64,000 bases of DNA from assembly GCA_017469525.1 (NCBI GenBank), contig JAFUGG010000004.1, positions 1-64,000 of the forward strand, written 5' to 3'. This stretch comes from Bacteroidaceae bacterium. GTDB taxonomy: Bacteria; Bacteroidota; Bacteroidia; Bacteroidales; Bacteroidaceae. A program made the translations under genes and the position numbers. Numbering within the stretch: the stretch's first letter is position 1; every line of letters begins with the position of its first letter. The notes beneath the pieces are model-generated. The model was not told where the DNA came from. It searched no databases and worked only from the letters and a program-made list of their open reading frames with translations. Shown one piece after another: positions 16,595 to 25,810 of this stretch.

Positions 16595-16602
16595 TACTTT
16601 TG
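16595..16602 (+). promoter_or_regulatory. -7 box for ruvC
   Basis: TACTTTTGCA, with a candidate TTTG -33 at 16569-16572. The ATG at 16629 follows; an in-frame TTG at 16617 is less likely. Confidence 0.6.
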
Positions 16603-16628
16603 CAGGCCAGAAAGGCTTGAAAAGAGAA

Positions 16629-17183
16629 ATGGAGCAGATTATTCTTGGCATAGACCCAGGCACGAGTATCATGGGCTACGGGGTGCTTCGTGTGGACGGG
16701 AAGAAGGCAGAGATGCTGGCGCTTGGTGTGATTGATCTGCGCAAGTTTGCCGACCCTTACCTTAAGCTCGGCCATATCTACGAGCGTGTTTGCAGCATCA
16801 TCGAGGGCTATCTGCCCGACCAGATGGCTATCGAGGCACCTTTCTTTGGCAAGAACATCCAGAGCATGCTCAAGCTGGGACGGGCGCAGGGCGTTGCCAT
16901 TGCAGCTGCCATCCAGCGCCAGGTGCCTATTACTGAGTACGCTCCCTCTAAGATAAAGATGGCCATCACTGGCAACGGCAACGCGAGCAAGGAACAGGTG
17001 GCCGATATGCTCAGGCGGATGCTCCATGTCGAAAAGGAGGAGATGGGCAAGTTCCTCGATGCAACCGATGCCTTGGGAGCGGCTTATTGCCATTTCCTGC
17101 AGATGGGCAAGCCGGAGACCGACCATAAGTATCGTGGCTGGGCCGACTTTGTGAAGAAGAATAAAGATAGAGTCAATGATTAG
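16629..17183 (+). CDS. ruvC: Holliday junction resolvase RuvC
   Basis: 184 residues. It cuts Holliday junctions with RuvAB during recombinational repair. The four acidic catalytic residues are visible: Asp in LGIDPGTS, Glu in AIEAPFFGKN, and the Asp pair in FLDATDALGAA. Length is normal for Bacteroidota. Its last 8 bases overlap the ABC ATPase gene, suggesting joint translation, though no functional link is known. Confidence 0.95.
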   Translation: MEQIILGIDPGTSIMGYGVLRVDGKKAEMLALGVIDLRKFADPYLKLGHIYERVCSIIEGYLPDQMAIEAPFFGKNIQSMLKLGRAQGVAIAAAIQRQVPITEYAPSKIKMAITGNGNASKEQVADMLRRMLHVEKEEMGKFLDATDALGAAYCHFLQMGKPETDHKYRGWADFVKKNKDRVND

Positions 17184-18618
17184 GATATCGAATGGTGTTG
17201 CCCGCCATCCCCTTTGGCGAATGGCTGAACCTATCAATCTGCACATCGAGAAAGGTGAGCAAATAGCTATTGTAGGCGATAATGCGGCAGGCAAGTCGCG
17301 CCTTGTTGAGGTTTTGACGGGGCATTATCCATTGCTCATGAACGAGGTGCATTACGACTTCTCACCAAACGCATCGCCCCTCGTAAGCGACAACCTGAAG
17401 TACATCACCTTTCGTGATTCCTACGGCGAACAGGATGGTACCTACTACTATCAGCAGCGCTGGAACCAGCACGACATCGCCGATGACATGCCGACAGTCG
17501 GCCAGTTGCTGGGAAACAACGTCTTCTCTGGGATGTTTCATCTTGACGAGCTTGCCGACAAATACATCATCTCACTGAGCAGCGGCGAGTTGCGCAAGTT
17601 CCAGATGGCTAAGGCACTTGCCACAAAGCCCCGTGTCCTTATCCTCGACAATCCTTTCATCGGCCTCGATGCTCCCACTCGTGCCGATTTTCGCCAAATG
17701 CTTCACGACTTGATTCGAGAGACGGGGATGCTCGTCATCCTAGTCTTGAGCAAACGCGACGACATACCAGACTTCATTACGCACATCCTTCCCGTGGAGG
17801 GCTTACGGCTCCTGCCGAAGATGACACTCTCGACATATCGCAGCAGGTATGCTGCCGTGCCGAAGCCGGAACTCTCTTGCGACGTCAGGGACTGGATAAC
17901 TCATCTGCCTGTTCATGATATTCGGGAGACAGACTTCTATCCACGCGACGGGGGCGAGATACTGCGTTTCCGCGATGTCAGCATCAGGTATGGCAATCGA
18001 ACGATACTGCAACCTCTCGACTGGACCGTCCATGAAGGCGAGCGATGGGCACTGAGCGGACCTAACGGCTCGGGAAAGAGCACCCTGCTCAGCCTGGTTT
18101 GTGCCGACAATCCACAGGCCTACGCCTGCAACATCGAACTCTTTGGGCACCGCCGAGGCACGGGAGAAAGCATCTGGCAAATCAAGAAACACATCGGTTA
18201 TGTCAGTCCTGAGATGCATAGAGCTTACCTTAAAGATATTCCTGCTATCGATATGGTGGCGAGTGGGTTAAGTGATTCCGTTGGGCTGTACGTGCGTCCT
18301 AAACCAGAACAAAAGCAGACGTGTCTCGACTGGATGCGTATCTTTGGCGTGGAGGATGTGGCAGACCGTTCGTTCCTGCAGCTTAGCAGCGGCGAGCAAC
18401 GCCTCTGCCTGCTGGCACGAGCCTTCGTGAAAGACCCCGAACTCCTTATTCTCGACGAACCTCTTCACGGCCTCGACGACACGAACCGCCAACTTGTCCG
18501 GCAGATTATCAAGTGCTTCTGCCAGCGGCCTCACAAGACGCTCGTCATGGTGACACACTACGAGGAGGAGCTTCCCGACTGCATCACGCACCACCTCCGT
18601 CTGCAAAAATCAATGTAA
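17176..18618 (+). CDS. Tandem-domain ABC ATPase (ModF-like)
   Basis: 480 residues with two ABC nucleotide-binding domains and no membrane spans. Domain 1: Walker A GDNAAGKSRL, signature LSSGELRKFQMAKAL, Walker B VLILDNPF. Domain 2 (from about 255): Walker A GPNGSGKSTL, signature LSSGEQRLCLLARAF, Walker B LLILDEPL. In domain 1 the base after Walker B is Asn rather than Glu, so that site may hydrolyse ATP poorly. The layout resembles ModF/PhrA; the physiological role is not settled for that group. It overlaps ruvC. Confidence 0.85.
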   Translation: MIRISNGVARHPLWRMAEPINLHIEKGEQIAIVGDNAAGKSRLVEVLTGHYPLLMNEVHYDFSPNASPLVSDNLKYITFRDSYGEQDGTYYYQQRWNQHDIADDMPTVGQLLGNNVFSGMFHLDELADKYIISLSSGELRKFQMAKALATKPRVLILDNPFIGLDAPTRADFRQMLHDLIRETGMLVILVLSKRDDIPDFITHILPVEGLRLLPKMTLSTYRSRYAAVPKPELSCDVRDWITHLPVHDIRETDFYPRDGGEILRFRDVSIRYGNRTILQPLDWTVHEGERWALSGPNGSGKSTLLSLVCADNPQAYACNIELFGHRRGTGESIWQIKKHIGYVSPEMHRAYLKDIPAIDMVASGLSDSVGLYVRPKPEQKQTCLDWMRIFGVEDVADRSFLQLSSGEQRLCLLARAFVKDPELLILDEPLHGLDDTNRQLVRQIIKCFCQRPHKTLVMVTHYEEELPDCITHHLRLQKSM

Positions 18619-18660
18619 AGATAAGCGGGCGTTTTCAGCCCCAATACACTGCCCTTTTAT

Positions 18661-18744
18661 ATGCATTAGCATTCTTTGGCCAATGAATTAGTATTCTTTG
18701 GCCAATGCAATAGTATTCTTTGGCTCATGAATTAGCATGCATGG
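18661..18744. repeat. 22-bp tandem array, 3 full units plus a partial
   Basis: Units start at 18661, 18683, 18705 and 18727 (the last is shortened). The core is TTAGTATTCTTTGGCCAATG, with the palindrome TTGGCCAA. It lies exactly between the 3' ends of two convergent genes (stops at 18618 and 18773). No other terminator is visible here. Confidence 0.9.
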
Positions 18745-18772
18745 ACAGCCCCTCTTGCATGGGGTGCTTCGC

Positions 18773-19675
18773 TTATTTGTCTGCTAAGGTTCTGAGGACA
18801 GCTATCCAGGGCTGTACAGCCATCGTATAGCCCAGGTTGTTAAGATGCAGTCCGTCGGCCGTTACGGCAGGAAGGTTCTCGTCCGTAATACCCGAAAGGC
18901 GGTTCTGGTCCACGAAATACCAGTTCTGGTTTGCCGCTGCGCAGGTCAGAAGAGCCAGTTCGTAGTCGGCCAGGGTGCAGCCGGCGGTGTTCTGGCTGGT
19001 GCTTGTGTAGCCCGAGTTGTTGCGCTTCAGGGCATTGCTGAAGACGATGATGACGTCGCTGCCTGAGAGTTCCTTTATCTTGTCATAGAGTTGCCGCACC
19101 GCTCCGTAGAAAGTTGCAGGGCCGGTGGCTTGCTTGTAGTCATTGAAAGTGCCCAGCGGTATGTTGCGCTTGAAATCGTTCGTGATGAAGTCAATCGTCC
19201 AGATGGCATTCTGTACGCTTGGCCATCCATTGTTTGCCTGCCCTGCCACCACGGCTATGCTCTTGCTGTCCGTTGCACTCGTTCCCCCGAGGGAATAGCC
19301 GCTGTAGCCGCCATCGGGGCCCGGCGAATAGGTGGCGGGGAAGCTGAATACCTCTCCGAGAAGCGTCTGATAGCCGCGTCCCTTGAAGGTGCCAGTGAAG
19401 GGAGTGACAAAGGTACCTGAGTTCTGGTACCTGACGAAGTAGTTGTCGTTGCGCCAGATGCTGTGTCCCAAGAAGACGATGCTGCGTTTCATCTGTATCT
19501 TCTCGGTCGTGCCGGTGGGCTCAACCTCTTCTTCGCTGAAGGTGACAGACGAGACCTGACTCGTGGGGAACGAGGTGGTACCAGCTGTGGTGTTGACCAC
19601 CATGCTCTGCGAATAGGCAACTGACAAGGAGCAGGGGGCAAGGAGCAAGGGACAAAGGATAAAGAGTTTTTTCAT
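18773..19675 (-). CDS. Secreted SGNH/GDSL-type hydrolase
   Basis: 300 residues with a signal peptide. The block I motif is VFLGHSIW (GHS in place of GDS) at about residue 70, and the C-terminal Asp/His pair is ADGLHLNNLGY, so the Ser-Asp-His set of an SGNH esterase is present. It may deacetylate or de-esterify glycans; substrate unknown. Last gene of a three-gene operon, joined to the lipoprotein gene by an ATGA overlap (19672-19675). The signal peptide core (LFILCPLLLAPCSLS) is encoded by six 7-bp repeats at 19623-19664. Confidence 0.8.
   Translation of the reverse strand: MKKLFILCPLLLAPCSLSVAYSQSMVVNTTAGTTSFPTSQVSSVTFSEEEVEPTGTTEKIQMKRSIVFLGHSIWRNDNYFVRYQNSGTFVTPFTGTFKGRGYQTLLGEVFSFPATYSPGPDGGYSGYSLGGTSATDSKSIAVVAGQANNGWPSVQNAIWTIDFITNDFKRNIPLGTFNDYKQATGPATFYGAVRQLYDKIKELSGSDVIIVFSNALKRNNSGYTSTSQNTAGCTLADYELALLTCAAANQNWYFVDQNRLSGITDENLPAVTADGLHLNNLGYTMAVQPWIAVLRTLADK
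19623..19664 (-). repeat. 7-bp repeats encoding a signal peptide
   Basis: Plus-strand units GACAAGG, AGCAGGG, GGCAAGG, AGCAAGG, GACAAAG, GATAAAG. On the minus strand they encode the hydrophobic core of the SGNH hydrolase signal peptide. Because 7 is not a multiple of 3, the protein period is 7 codons. Confidence 0.75.
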
Positions 19676-20457
19676 CGCTTGAGTATCTTTTTGCCGTTCT
19701 TTATGATGATGCGACTCTGCCGCGTGGCAGGCCGGCCGGAAAGGTCTTTAGAGTCCTTAAGGTCTTTAAAGTCCTTAAGGTCTTTAAGGTCGCTAAGGCC
19801 TGTGGCATCTTCGGTGACAATGATGGTGCGCGTGAGGTTGGCTGCACGATTCTTCACGTAGGAGCCAGCGGCTGTACCGACGTGGAAGAGGCGCGAGTCC
19901 TTGGCTGCTGTGTAGCTGCTGTATTTGTCGATGCCGGCATCATCCTCTTCGTCACCGCCCATGAAGTCTATCGTATAACGACCGGGCTTGGCATCCTCAG
20001 GCACCGTGACGAGGAAGGTGATGCGTATGCTGTCGCAACCGTTTCGCCAGCAGGCTGAGATGTTCTTCGGTATCTTCGTCACGCTCTTGAAGCCAGACCA
20101 TGTGTATCCGGTCTTCCTGCAGACGGAGTTATAGAACTGCGACAGCTTTTCGCAAGGCTCCATGTCGTGGGCACTGTTCACCGCAGAGCCGTCCTGATAG
20201 TAAACCCAATCCTCGGCATACAGCCTATGGGCTCCTTCTGGAACAGTAGCCGCCCAGCCATTGGGCAGACGGATGCCTGCATAGCTCCAGTCGGTCACGA
20301 AGTTTTGCGTGTCTGAACCGTCATCCACGACCGTGAAGCTCACTTCGAATGTCTGCCCAGGCTCCACCTCGCTCGGTGCATAGGTGGATATCAGTTTGTA
20401 GCAAGAAGCCAGTAGCAAACTGAGAAAAGTAGCCAGAAGATATTTGATGTGTTTCAT
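19672..20457 (-). CDS. Lipoprotein with a T9SS-like tail and a KDL repeat
   Basis: 261 residues. The signal sequence ends in a lipobox (LSLLLASCYKL, Cys 19). The body is a beta-rich exported domain (VEPGQTFEVSFTVVDDGSD, GRYTIDFMGGDEEDD). Near the C-terminus a run of DLKDLKDFKDLKDSKD precedes a sorting-like tail, DLSGRPATRQSRIIIKNGKK. The run is encoded by 9-bp DNA repeats at about 19740-19800. A lipobox and a T9SS tail together would be unusual; the tail may be decayed. ATGA overlaps join it to the genes on both sides. Family not recognised. Confidence 0.7.
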   Translation of the reverse strand: MKHIKYLLATFLSLLLASCYKLISTYAPSEVEPGQTFEVSFTVVDDGSDTQNFVTDWSYAGIRLPNGWAATVPEGAHRLYAEDWVYYQDGSAVNSAHDMEPCEKLSQFYNSVCRKTGYTWSGFKSVTKIPKNISACWRNGCDSIRITFLVTVPEDAKPGRYTIDFMGGDEEDDAGIDKYSSYTAAKDSRLFHVGTAAGSYVKNRAANLTRTIIVTEDATGLSDLKDLKDFKDLKDSKDLSGRPATRQSRIIIKNGKKILKR

Positions 20458-21803
20458 TCCTCAAAGATTGCTTTCCAGTTATAGATGCGAAAGAAATAGG
20501 GCCGATAGAAGTCGGCAGAACCTTTCGAGTTGAAGTTGTCTGCCCATTCCTTGCAGTCGGTATTGGTGGAGAATACCAGTTCGCCCTCGCGTGAAAGCGA
20601 CTGGTGAAGGTGCGGCATGTAGAAATGCTGGTAGGTACGTGTGCCAACCTTGTCGAGCACATAGGGCATCGTCCACAGCTGGTGGCACTCCTCGAAAGGT
20701 CCCCAGGGATTGCGACTTCGCATGATATAGACTTGCTTTCCGAAGGGGAAGCCCTGTGCTGTCATATAGTACCAGTCGTCGTCCTTGAACACCCATGCCG
20801 TCGAGACACTCCTGGAACTGATGGCGGAGCGGTTCACCTCAGCATCGGTGGGGTAGGTGCTTTGCCATCGGAATGTACCGCTCTCGTCGGCGATGTAGTA
20901 TTCCCAGGGCGAACGAAGGTCGTGCGTCTGCGAGCGTGCCACGACGGGTGAAGACGTGTTGAGCACATCGTCGGCTTTCTTCTTGAACTGATGGCAGGCA
21001 TAGAGATAGGTGTGGCCATCCTCGTCTTCCCATAGCGTACCACCATAACCGATGGGGTCTTGTTCGAAGAAGTTATGGTCCACACTCATAAGCTTGAGAT
21101 AGGTGGAACCGCCTGGCGTACCCTCCAGCGAATAGATAGCCAAGGCTCTGTTGTCGCTCTGCATTAGGTTCGAACTGCCATTATAGACGCCAGCCCAAAG
21201 CACCTGCAGCTGCCCGTCGACCACCGTGCCGTCGCCGGCCCAGTAAAGGTAGGTCTGGTCTATCTCGCCATTCTTGACCTGTGCGTCTGTCTTCTCTCCC
21301 TTTGGATGGCGAATATGTGTGCGGGCATGGTAGTAACCGCTGCCCGAGGCATTGCTGCGCTGTATCCAGTCGGCCAGCCACTTGAAGTTGGTGCTCTTCG
21401 TGCCTGGCAGACCGTCGTCGCCTGGTGTCTGCACCATGATGCTGTTGCGGGGGAAGTTGCACGACTGGCGGATGCGTGTCGAAGCCCCCGTCGCTTTGCC
21501 GTAGAAACTGTCGTTGAAGCTCCAGAAGACATTGCCGTCGGGCAGTGCTACAGTCTGCACACCGTCGCCGCCATTCCATCCAAGTGTCCTTGTGAAGAGT
21601 CCGTCGTAGAGCTTGTCCTTATAGACATAGACATTGTGGTTGGCATTGTTGTGCGGCAAGTATTCCAACTTCCAGCTTGGGTCAGTCTGCGGAACAGGCC
21701 ATCGCACAACGTCGGCCTCTACAGCCTTCGTCATATCACCTTGAGCCACCAGATGTATGTTTGGCAGAAAGAGAACGAGCGAAAATAGAATGAATATCTT
21801 CAT
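20454..21803 (-). CDS. Secreted DUF5005 protein (beta-propeller, probably glycan-active)
   Basis: 449 residues with a signal peptide (MKIFILFSLVLFLPNIHLVAQ). The region YDGLFTRTLGWNGGDGVQTV through LPDGNVFWSFNDSFYG is typical of DUF5005, a five-bladed-propeller-like domain of gut Bacteroidetes usually found near carbohydrate enzymes. Later blades carry repeated Trp/Asp strands (WEYYIADESGTFRW, WVFKDDDWYYMTAQG). I cannot name a catalytic residue. First gene of the operon with the lipoprotein and SGNH hydrolase; promoter box TATCTTTG at 21824-21831. Confidence 0.75.
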   Translation of the reverse strand: MKIFILFSLVLFLPNIHLVAQGDMTKAVEADVVRWPVPQTDPSWKLEYLPHNNANHNVYVYKDKLYDGLFTRTLGWNGGDGVQTVALPDGNVFWSFNDSFYGKATGASTRIRQSCNFPRNSIMVQTPGDDGLPGTKSTNFKWLADWIQRSNASGSGYYHARTHIRHPKGEKTDAQVKNGEIDQTYLYWAGDGTVVDGQLQVLWAGVYNGSSNLMQSDNRALAIYSLEGTPGGSTYLKLMSVDHNFFEQDPIGYGGTLWEDEDGHTYLYACHQFKKKADDVLNTSSPVVARSQTHDLRSPWEYYIADESGTFRWQSTYPTDAEVNRSAISSRSVSTAWVFKDDDWYYMTAQGFPFGKQVYIMRSRNPWGPFEECHQLWTMPYVLDKVGTRTYQHFYMPHLHQSLSREGELVFSTNTDCKEWADNFNSKGSADFYRPYFFRIYNWKAIFEE

Positions 21804-21823
21804 CTTTTTGACGTTTTCGCGTA

Positions 21824-21831
21824 CAAAGATA
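21824..21831 (-). promoter_or_regulatory. -7 box for the DUF5005-lipoprotein-SGNH operon
   Basis: TATCTTTGTA on the minus strand, 21 bases upstream of the ATG at 21803. Confidence 0.65.
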
Positions 21832-21938
21832 AAAGTTTTTATGCACTTTTATGACAATTTAGTACAAATAAATGTTGAATTAATATCATTATGTAATAAA
21901 AAGGCAGTGTTTTTGTTGCTCGTTTAAACAAATAAAAT

Positions 21939-21946
21939 TAAATTTG
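21939..21946 (+). promoter_or_regulatory. -7 box for the CotH protein gene
   Basis: TAAATTTGCA, 24 bases upstream of the ATG at 21970. Confidence 0.6.
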
Positions 21947-21969
21947 CAGTTCGGAATAAGAAAAAGACA

Positions 21970-24900
21970 ATGAAAAGATTCCCGACCATACTCATCCTGC
22001 TGTATGTGGCAGTCTTTTGCTACGGACAGGATATTCCTACTTCAACGAAACTCAGTGGCACACCCATCGGTTCGCCCAATGTGGATTACAGCACAGGGCG
22101 TTCGAGCGAGACGGTCAACACGCCAGCTTGTGCCTTCGATGGCGACTATGGCACCTTCTATGCCTCATTGGACCGCTCCCGCACCTGGGTGGGACTTGAC
22201 TTGGGCACGGCTCATGTCATAACGAAAGTAGGGTGGAGTCCCCGCACATCTCAGGCAAGGCGTGTTCAGTTGGGTGTCTTTGAAGGTAGCAACAATCCCG
22301 ACTTCCTCGATGCTGTGCCTCTTTATCTGATTCCAGAACAGGGTGCGGCAAACAGGACAGACTATGCCGACGTCCCTGTGACGAGGGGCTTCCGCTATGT
22401 CCGCTATGTCGGTCCTGCCGATGCACGATGCAACATCGCAGAGCTGGAGTTCTATGGCTACGAGGGCGCAGGCAAAGACTCCATCTGGTATCAGGTTACG
22501 AATCTTCCCACGGTCAGCATTCATACTGAAGCCGGTTACGACCCGCAGGACAAGGTGAACGAAATGCCTTCCTACATCACCATCACCTACGACGGAGGCA
22601 CTCGCATCCAGGAGTATCCCATCACTGCTCGCGGCCGAGGCAATGCCTCATGGGGCTTCCCAAAGAAGCCTTGGCGCATCAAATTTGCTGATGGCAAGAG
22701 CCATCACATGCTCAAGGACTCTCCGATGGAAAGTCCCGCAAAGGCCAAGAAATGGACGCTCATCAATAACTATGGCGACAAGACACTCATGCGCAACTGC
22801 CTGGCTTTCGAGGTGAGCAAGCGATTGCAGGCGCCTTATACGACATGGTGCCAACCCGTCGATGTCATCATGAATGGCGAGTACAAGGGATGCTATCAGC
22901 TTTGCGACCAGATATCGGTTGACAGGAACCGTGTGCCCATTACCGAGATGACGGAATGGGATATCGAGGAGCCATTCGTCACGGGCGGCTATCTCATTGA
23001 GGTTGATGCCTATGCCAGTCAGGAGACAAGCTGGTTCAACAGCAGCCGGGGCAATCCTGTCACCATCAAGCATCCTGGCGACGATGACATTACAACAGAG
23101 CAGCATAACTACATCCAGAAGCACTTCAATCTGATGGAGTCGGCACTCTTCTCTTCCAACTACACCGACCCCGAGAAAGGCTTCCGCAAGTATCTCGACC
23201 CCGAGTCATTCCTCAAGCATTTCATCATAGGCGAGTTCTCGGGCAACATGGATACCTATTGGAGTACCTATATGTACAAAGAGCGCGAGGACGACCATTT
23301 CATCGTAGCTCCCTGCTGGGACTTCGACCTCGCCTTCGACAATGATACGCGTGTCTATCCTGTCAACGGCCGCAACGACTGGACCTTCCGAGGCGGCAGC
23401 TGTGCCGGCAATATGAGGACATTCGTCAATCGCCTCCTGAGCGACGGTGGTGTGGATCAACAACTCAACCAGCTCTGGAGAGATAATCGCAAGGAAGGCC
23501 TTCTCGACGAGAAGACACTGGTGGCATACGTCGATAGCATGGCTCAGGAGATTGAGGCATCGGCCAATCTCAACTTCATCCGCTGGCCGATACTGAACAC
23601 CATGGTGCATCAGAACGTCTCTGCCCTTGGCTCCTTCGAGGCTGAGGTGGACGTCCTTCGCAACTATATCCCGACACGTCTGGCATGGATAGACAACTAT
23701 CTCGGATATGATCCGGGCACGCTCTATACTGACTCCACTTACTACATCTCCACGCCCGAACAACTCATTGAGTTCAGTCAGGTCGTGGCTGGCGGAGCAC
23801 AATACAGCAATGCCTACCTTGAAGCAGACATCGACATGGAGGGCTATTCGGACGAGTTCAAGCCTATCGGTACAAGCGGACATACGTTCAGAGGCTCCTT
23901 CGACGGACAGGGACACCGCATCAAGAACCTGCACATATCCGGCGGAGACTATTCCGGACTCTTCGGAGCAGTCAGCGGCGGAGCAAAAATCAGCAATCTC
24001 GTGCTCGATGCTTCCTGCACCATCAGCGGTAGCAACTACGTCGGACTAGCGGGTGGCTCTATGGGAGCAGGCAATGTCACCTTCTCTTGTGTAGGCAATG
24101 AAGCAGCCGTGACGGCTACGGGAGCCAATGCGGCTGGCATCATCGGCTGCAACAAAGGCTCCGGCTGCATCTTCAGCCTGCAGGACTGCTACAACACGGG
24201 CGACATCAAGGGCAGCAGCGAGAGTGCAGCCATCAGCGGATGGGTCGGTACAAACGCTTCAATACAGAATTGCTACAACATAGGAACCGTCACAGGCTAT
24301 AGCTATCGCAACGACTTCTACCGTGGCAGTGCAACAGCCCTGAACTGCTACAGCACCTCCACCACACAGGTCAACCGTACCACCCTCGAGGATGCCGAGA
24401 GCGGAAAGCTCTGCTACAGCCTCAACAGCGGCAAGACGCTCGAGCCAGTCTGGTATCAGACCATCGGCGAAGACAGCTATCCCATCTTCGACGCCTCACA
24501 CCTCGTTGTGCTCAAGTCGGACGATGGTACATATTATAATGTCAGCAACCTGGCTGGCGACGTCAACAGCAATGGCGTTCTGGACGAGACAGATGCCCTG
24601 TGGATAGCATCCTATCTGGCAGGCGAGACTCCGGAGGGCTTCGAGGTCATCAATGCCGATGCCAATCTCGACAGCCATATCAACGTGGCAGACGTAGTGA
24701 CCGTGCGCCGTCTGCTCAGCGAGACGCCATTGGGCAAAGAGTCACTGACTGCAGACCTCTACTCCAGCAATGCTTCCGTGAAGGCTGGAGGAACAAGGAA
24801 AGTGACAGTGTGGCTCAATACCAGTCGTCCCGCCACTGCCTACGAAGCCGACATAGAACTCTCAGACGGATTGAGCGTAAAGGAGGGCAGTGTAGCCTTC

Positions 24901-25542
24901 AGTACAAAGATCAATACATCGACACACATCGCCCAAGCCATACCGACTGACGGAGGCATCCATCTGCTCGTCTATGAACCGGCAAACGGGAACTTTGCAG
25001 GCACCACAGGCACAGCCCTTACCTTCACCATTGCCGGTGGAGAGCAGTTTGCCGGTGGCACATACATGATTAAGAACCAGTGCATCGTCACAGCCGATGG
25101 TGTGGCATGCAATCCGGACGATGACAGCTACGACGTATCGCTTGCCAAGACCTACGTCACATCCATTCAGCTCGAGCCAACCGACATCGATATGATAGCA
25201 GGCACCGACACCGTGCTCTCCGTCTTGATACTGCCCGAGACGGCAACAATCAAGGAACTCGGCTGGCTGACCTCAGACGCTAACGTGGCTACAGTCGCAG
25301 ACGGTGTCATCTCAGCCATAGCAGAAGGCACTGCCACCATAACAGCCAAGGCAATCGACGGCTCGAACAAACAAGCCTCAGTCGTCGTCACCGTCTATCG
25401 CGATGCCGACGGTATAGCCTATCCCATGGCAGAGACAGAAGGACAGGACATCTTTACACTCAGTGGTACCCGCATCGAGCGTATCACCAAGACAGGCATC
25501 TACATCGTAAACGGCAAGAAGAAGTTCGTGATAAAGAAATAG
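21970..25542 (+). CDS. Large secreted CotH-family protein with discoidin, GLUG, dockerin-like, cohesin-like and BIG2 domains and a T9SS tail
   Basis: 1190 residues. In order: signal peptide (1-19); F5/8-type C discoidin domain (about 25-165); CotH kinase-like domain (about 175-560, with RGRGNASWGFPKKPWRIKF, NNYGDKTLMRN, MNGEYKGCYQLCDQ and APCWDFDLAFDND); GLUG-like repeats (about 590-835); dockerin-like calcium motifs (about 861-917, GDVNSNGVLDETDALWI and ADANLDSHINVADVVTVRR); a cohesin-like beta-sandwich (about 925-1055); a BIG2 Ig domain (about 1060-1143); and a T9SS tail (FTLSGTRIERITKTGIYIVN). CotH of Bacillus phosphorylates spore-coat protein; the target here is unknown. Single gene on its own promoter. 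Confidence 0.85.
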   Translation: MKRFPTILILLYVAVFCYGQDIPTSTKLSGTPIGSPNVDYSTGRSSETVNTPACAFDGDYGTFYASLDRSRTWVGLDLGTAHVITKVGWSPRTSQARRVQLGVFEGSNNPDFLDAVPLYLIPEQGAANRTDYADVPVTRGFRYVRYVGPADARCNIAELEFYGYEGAGKDSIWYQVTNLPTVSIHTEAGYDPQDKVNEMPSYITITYDGGTRIQEYPITARGRGNASWGFPKKPWRIKFADGKSHHMLKDSPMESPAKAKKWTLINNYGDKTLMRNCLAFEVSKRLQAPYTTWCQPVDVIMNGEYKGCYQLCDQISVDRNRVPITEMTEWDIEEPFVTGGYLIEVDAYASQETSWFNSSRGNPVTIKHPGDDDITTEQHNYIQKHFNLMESALFSSNYTDPEKGFRKYLDPESFLKHFIIGEFSGNMDTYWSTYMYKEREDDHFIVAPCWDFDLAFDNDTRVYPVNGRNDWTFRGGSCAGNMRTFVNRLLSDGGVDQQLNQLWRDNRKEGLLDEKTLVAYVDSMAQEIEASANLNFIRWPILNTMVHQNVSALGSFEAEVDVLRNYIPTRLAWIDNYLGYDPGTLYTDSTYYISTPEQLIEFSQVVAGGAQYSNAYLEADIDMEGYSDEFKPIGTSGHTFRGSFDGQGHRIKNLHISGGDYSGLFGAVSGGAKISNLVLDASCTISGSNYVGLAGGSMGAGNVTFSCVGNEAAVTATGANAAGIIGCNKGSGCIFSLQDCYNTGDIKGSSESAAISGWVGTNASIQNCYNIGTVTGYSYRNDFYRGSATALNCYSTSTTQVNRTTLEDAESGKLCYSLNSGKTLEPVWYQTIGEDSYPIFDASHLVVLKSDDGTYYNVSNLAGDVNSNGVLDETDALWIASYLAGETPEGFEVINADANLDSHINVADVVTVRRLLSETPLGKESLTADLYSSNASVKAGGTRKVTVWLNTSRPATAYEADIELSDGLSVKEGSVAFSTKINTSTHIAQAIPTDGGIHLLVYEPANGNFAGTTGTALTFTIAGGEQFAGGTYMIKNQCIVTADGVACNPDDDSYDVSLAKTYVTSIQLEPTDIDMIAGTDTVLSVLILPETATIKELGWLTSDANVATVADGVISAIAEGTATITAKAIDGSNKQASVVVTVYRDADGIAYPMAETEGQDIFTLSGTRIERITKTGIYIVNGKKKFVIKK

Positions 25543-25810
25543 CGATTGCCATTCCTACCATGATACCTCGCGCATGCAGAGCCGCACGCGCGATACACCG
25601 TCATAGGTATGCCCTGCCTGACGCCATCATTCCATTGCCTTTTTATTGCTGTCATAATCTGATTCCAAGAGAAGTTAAGAATTATAAGTTCCGGTTCCGC
25701 CTGCAGAAGCTTTAGCTCGACGAGGCCAATCTATGAACTTCTTATATCTACTTGACATCCGAAAATCGAGTCATTAGCAGTTTTATCTATATAAGATTGC
25801 AGCATGGGGA

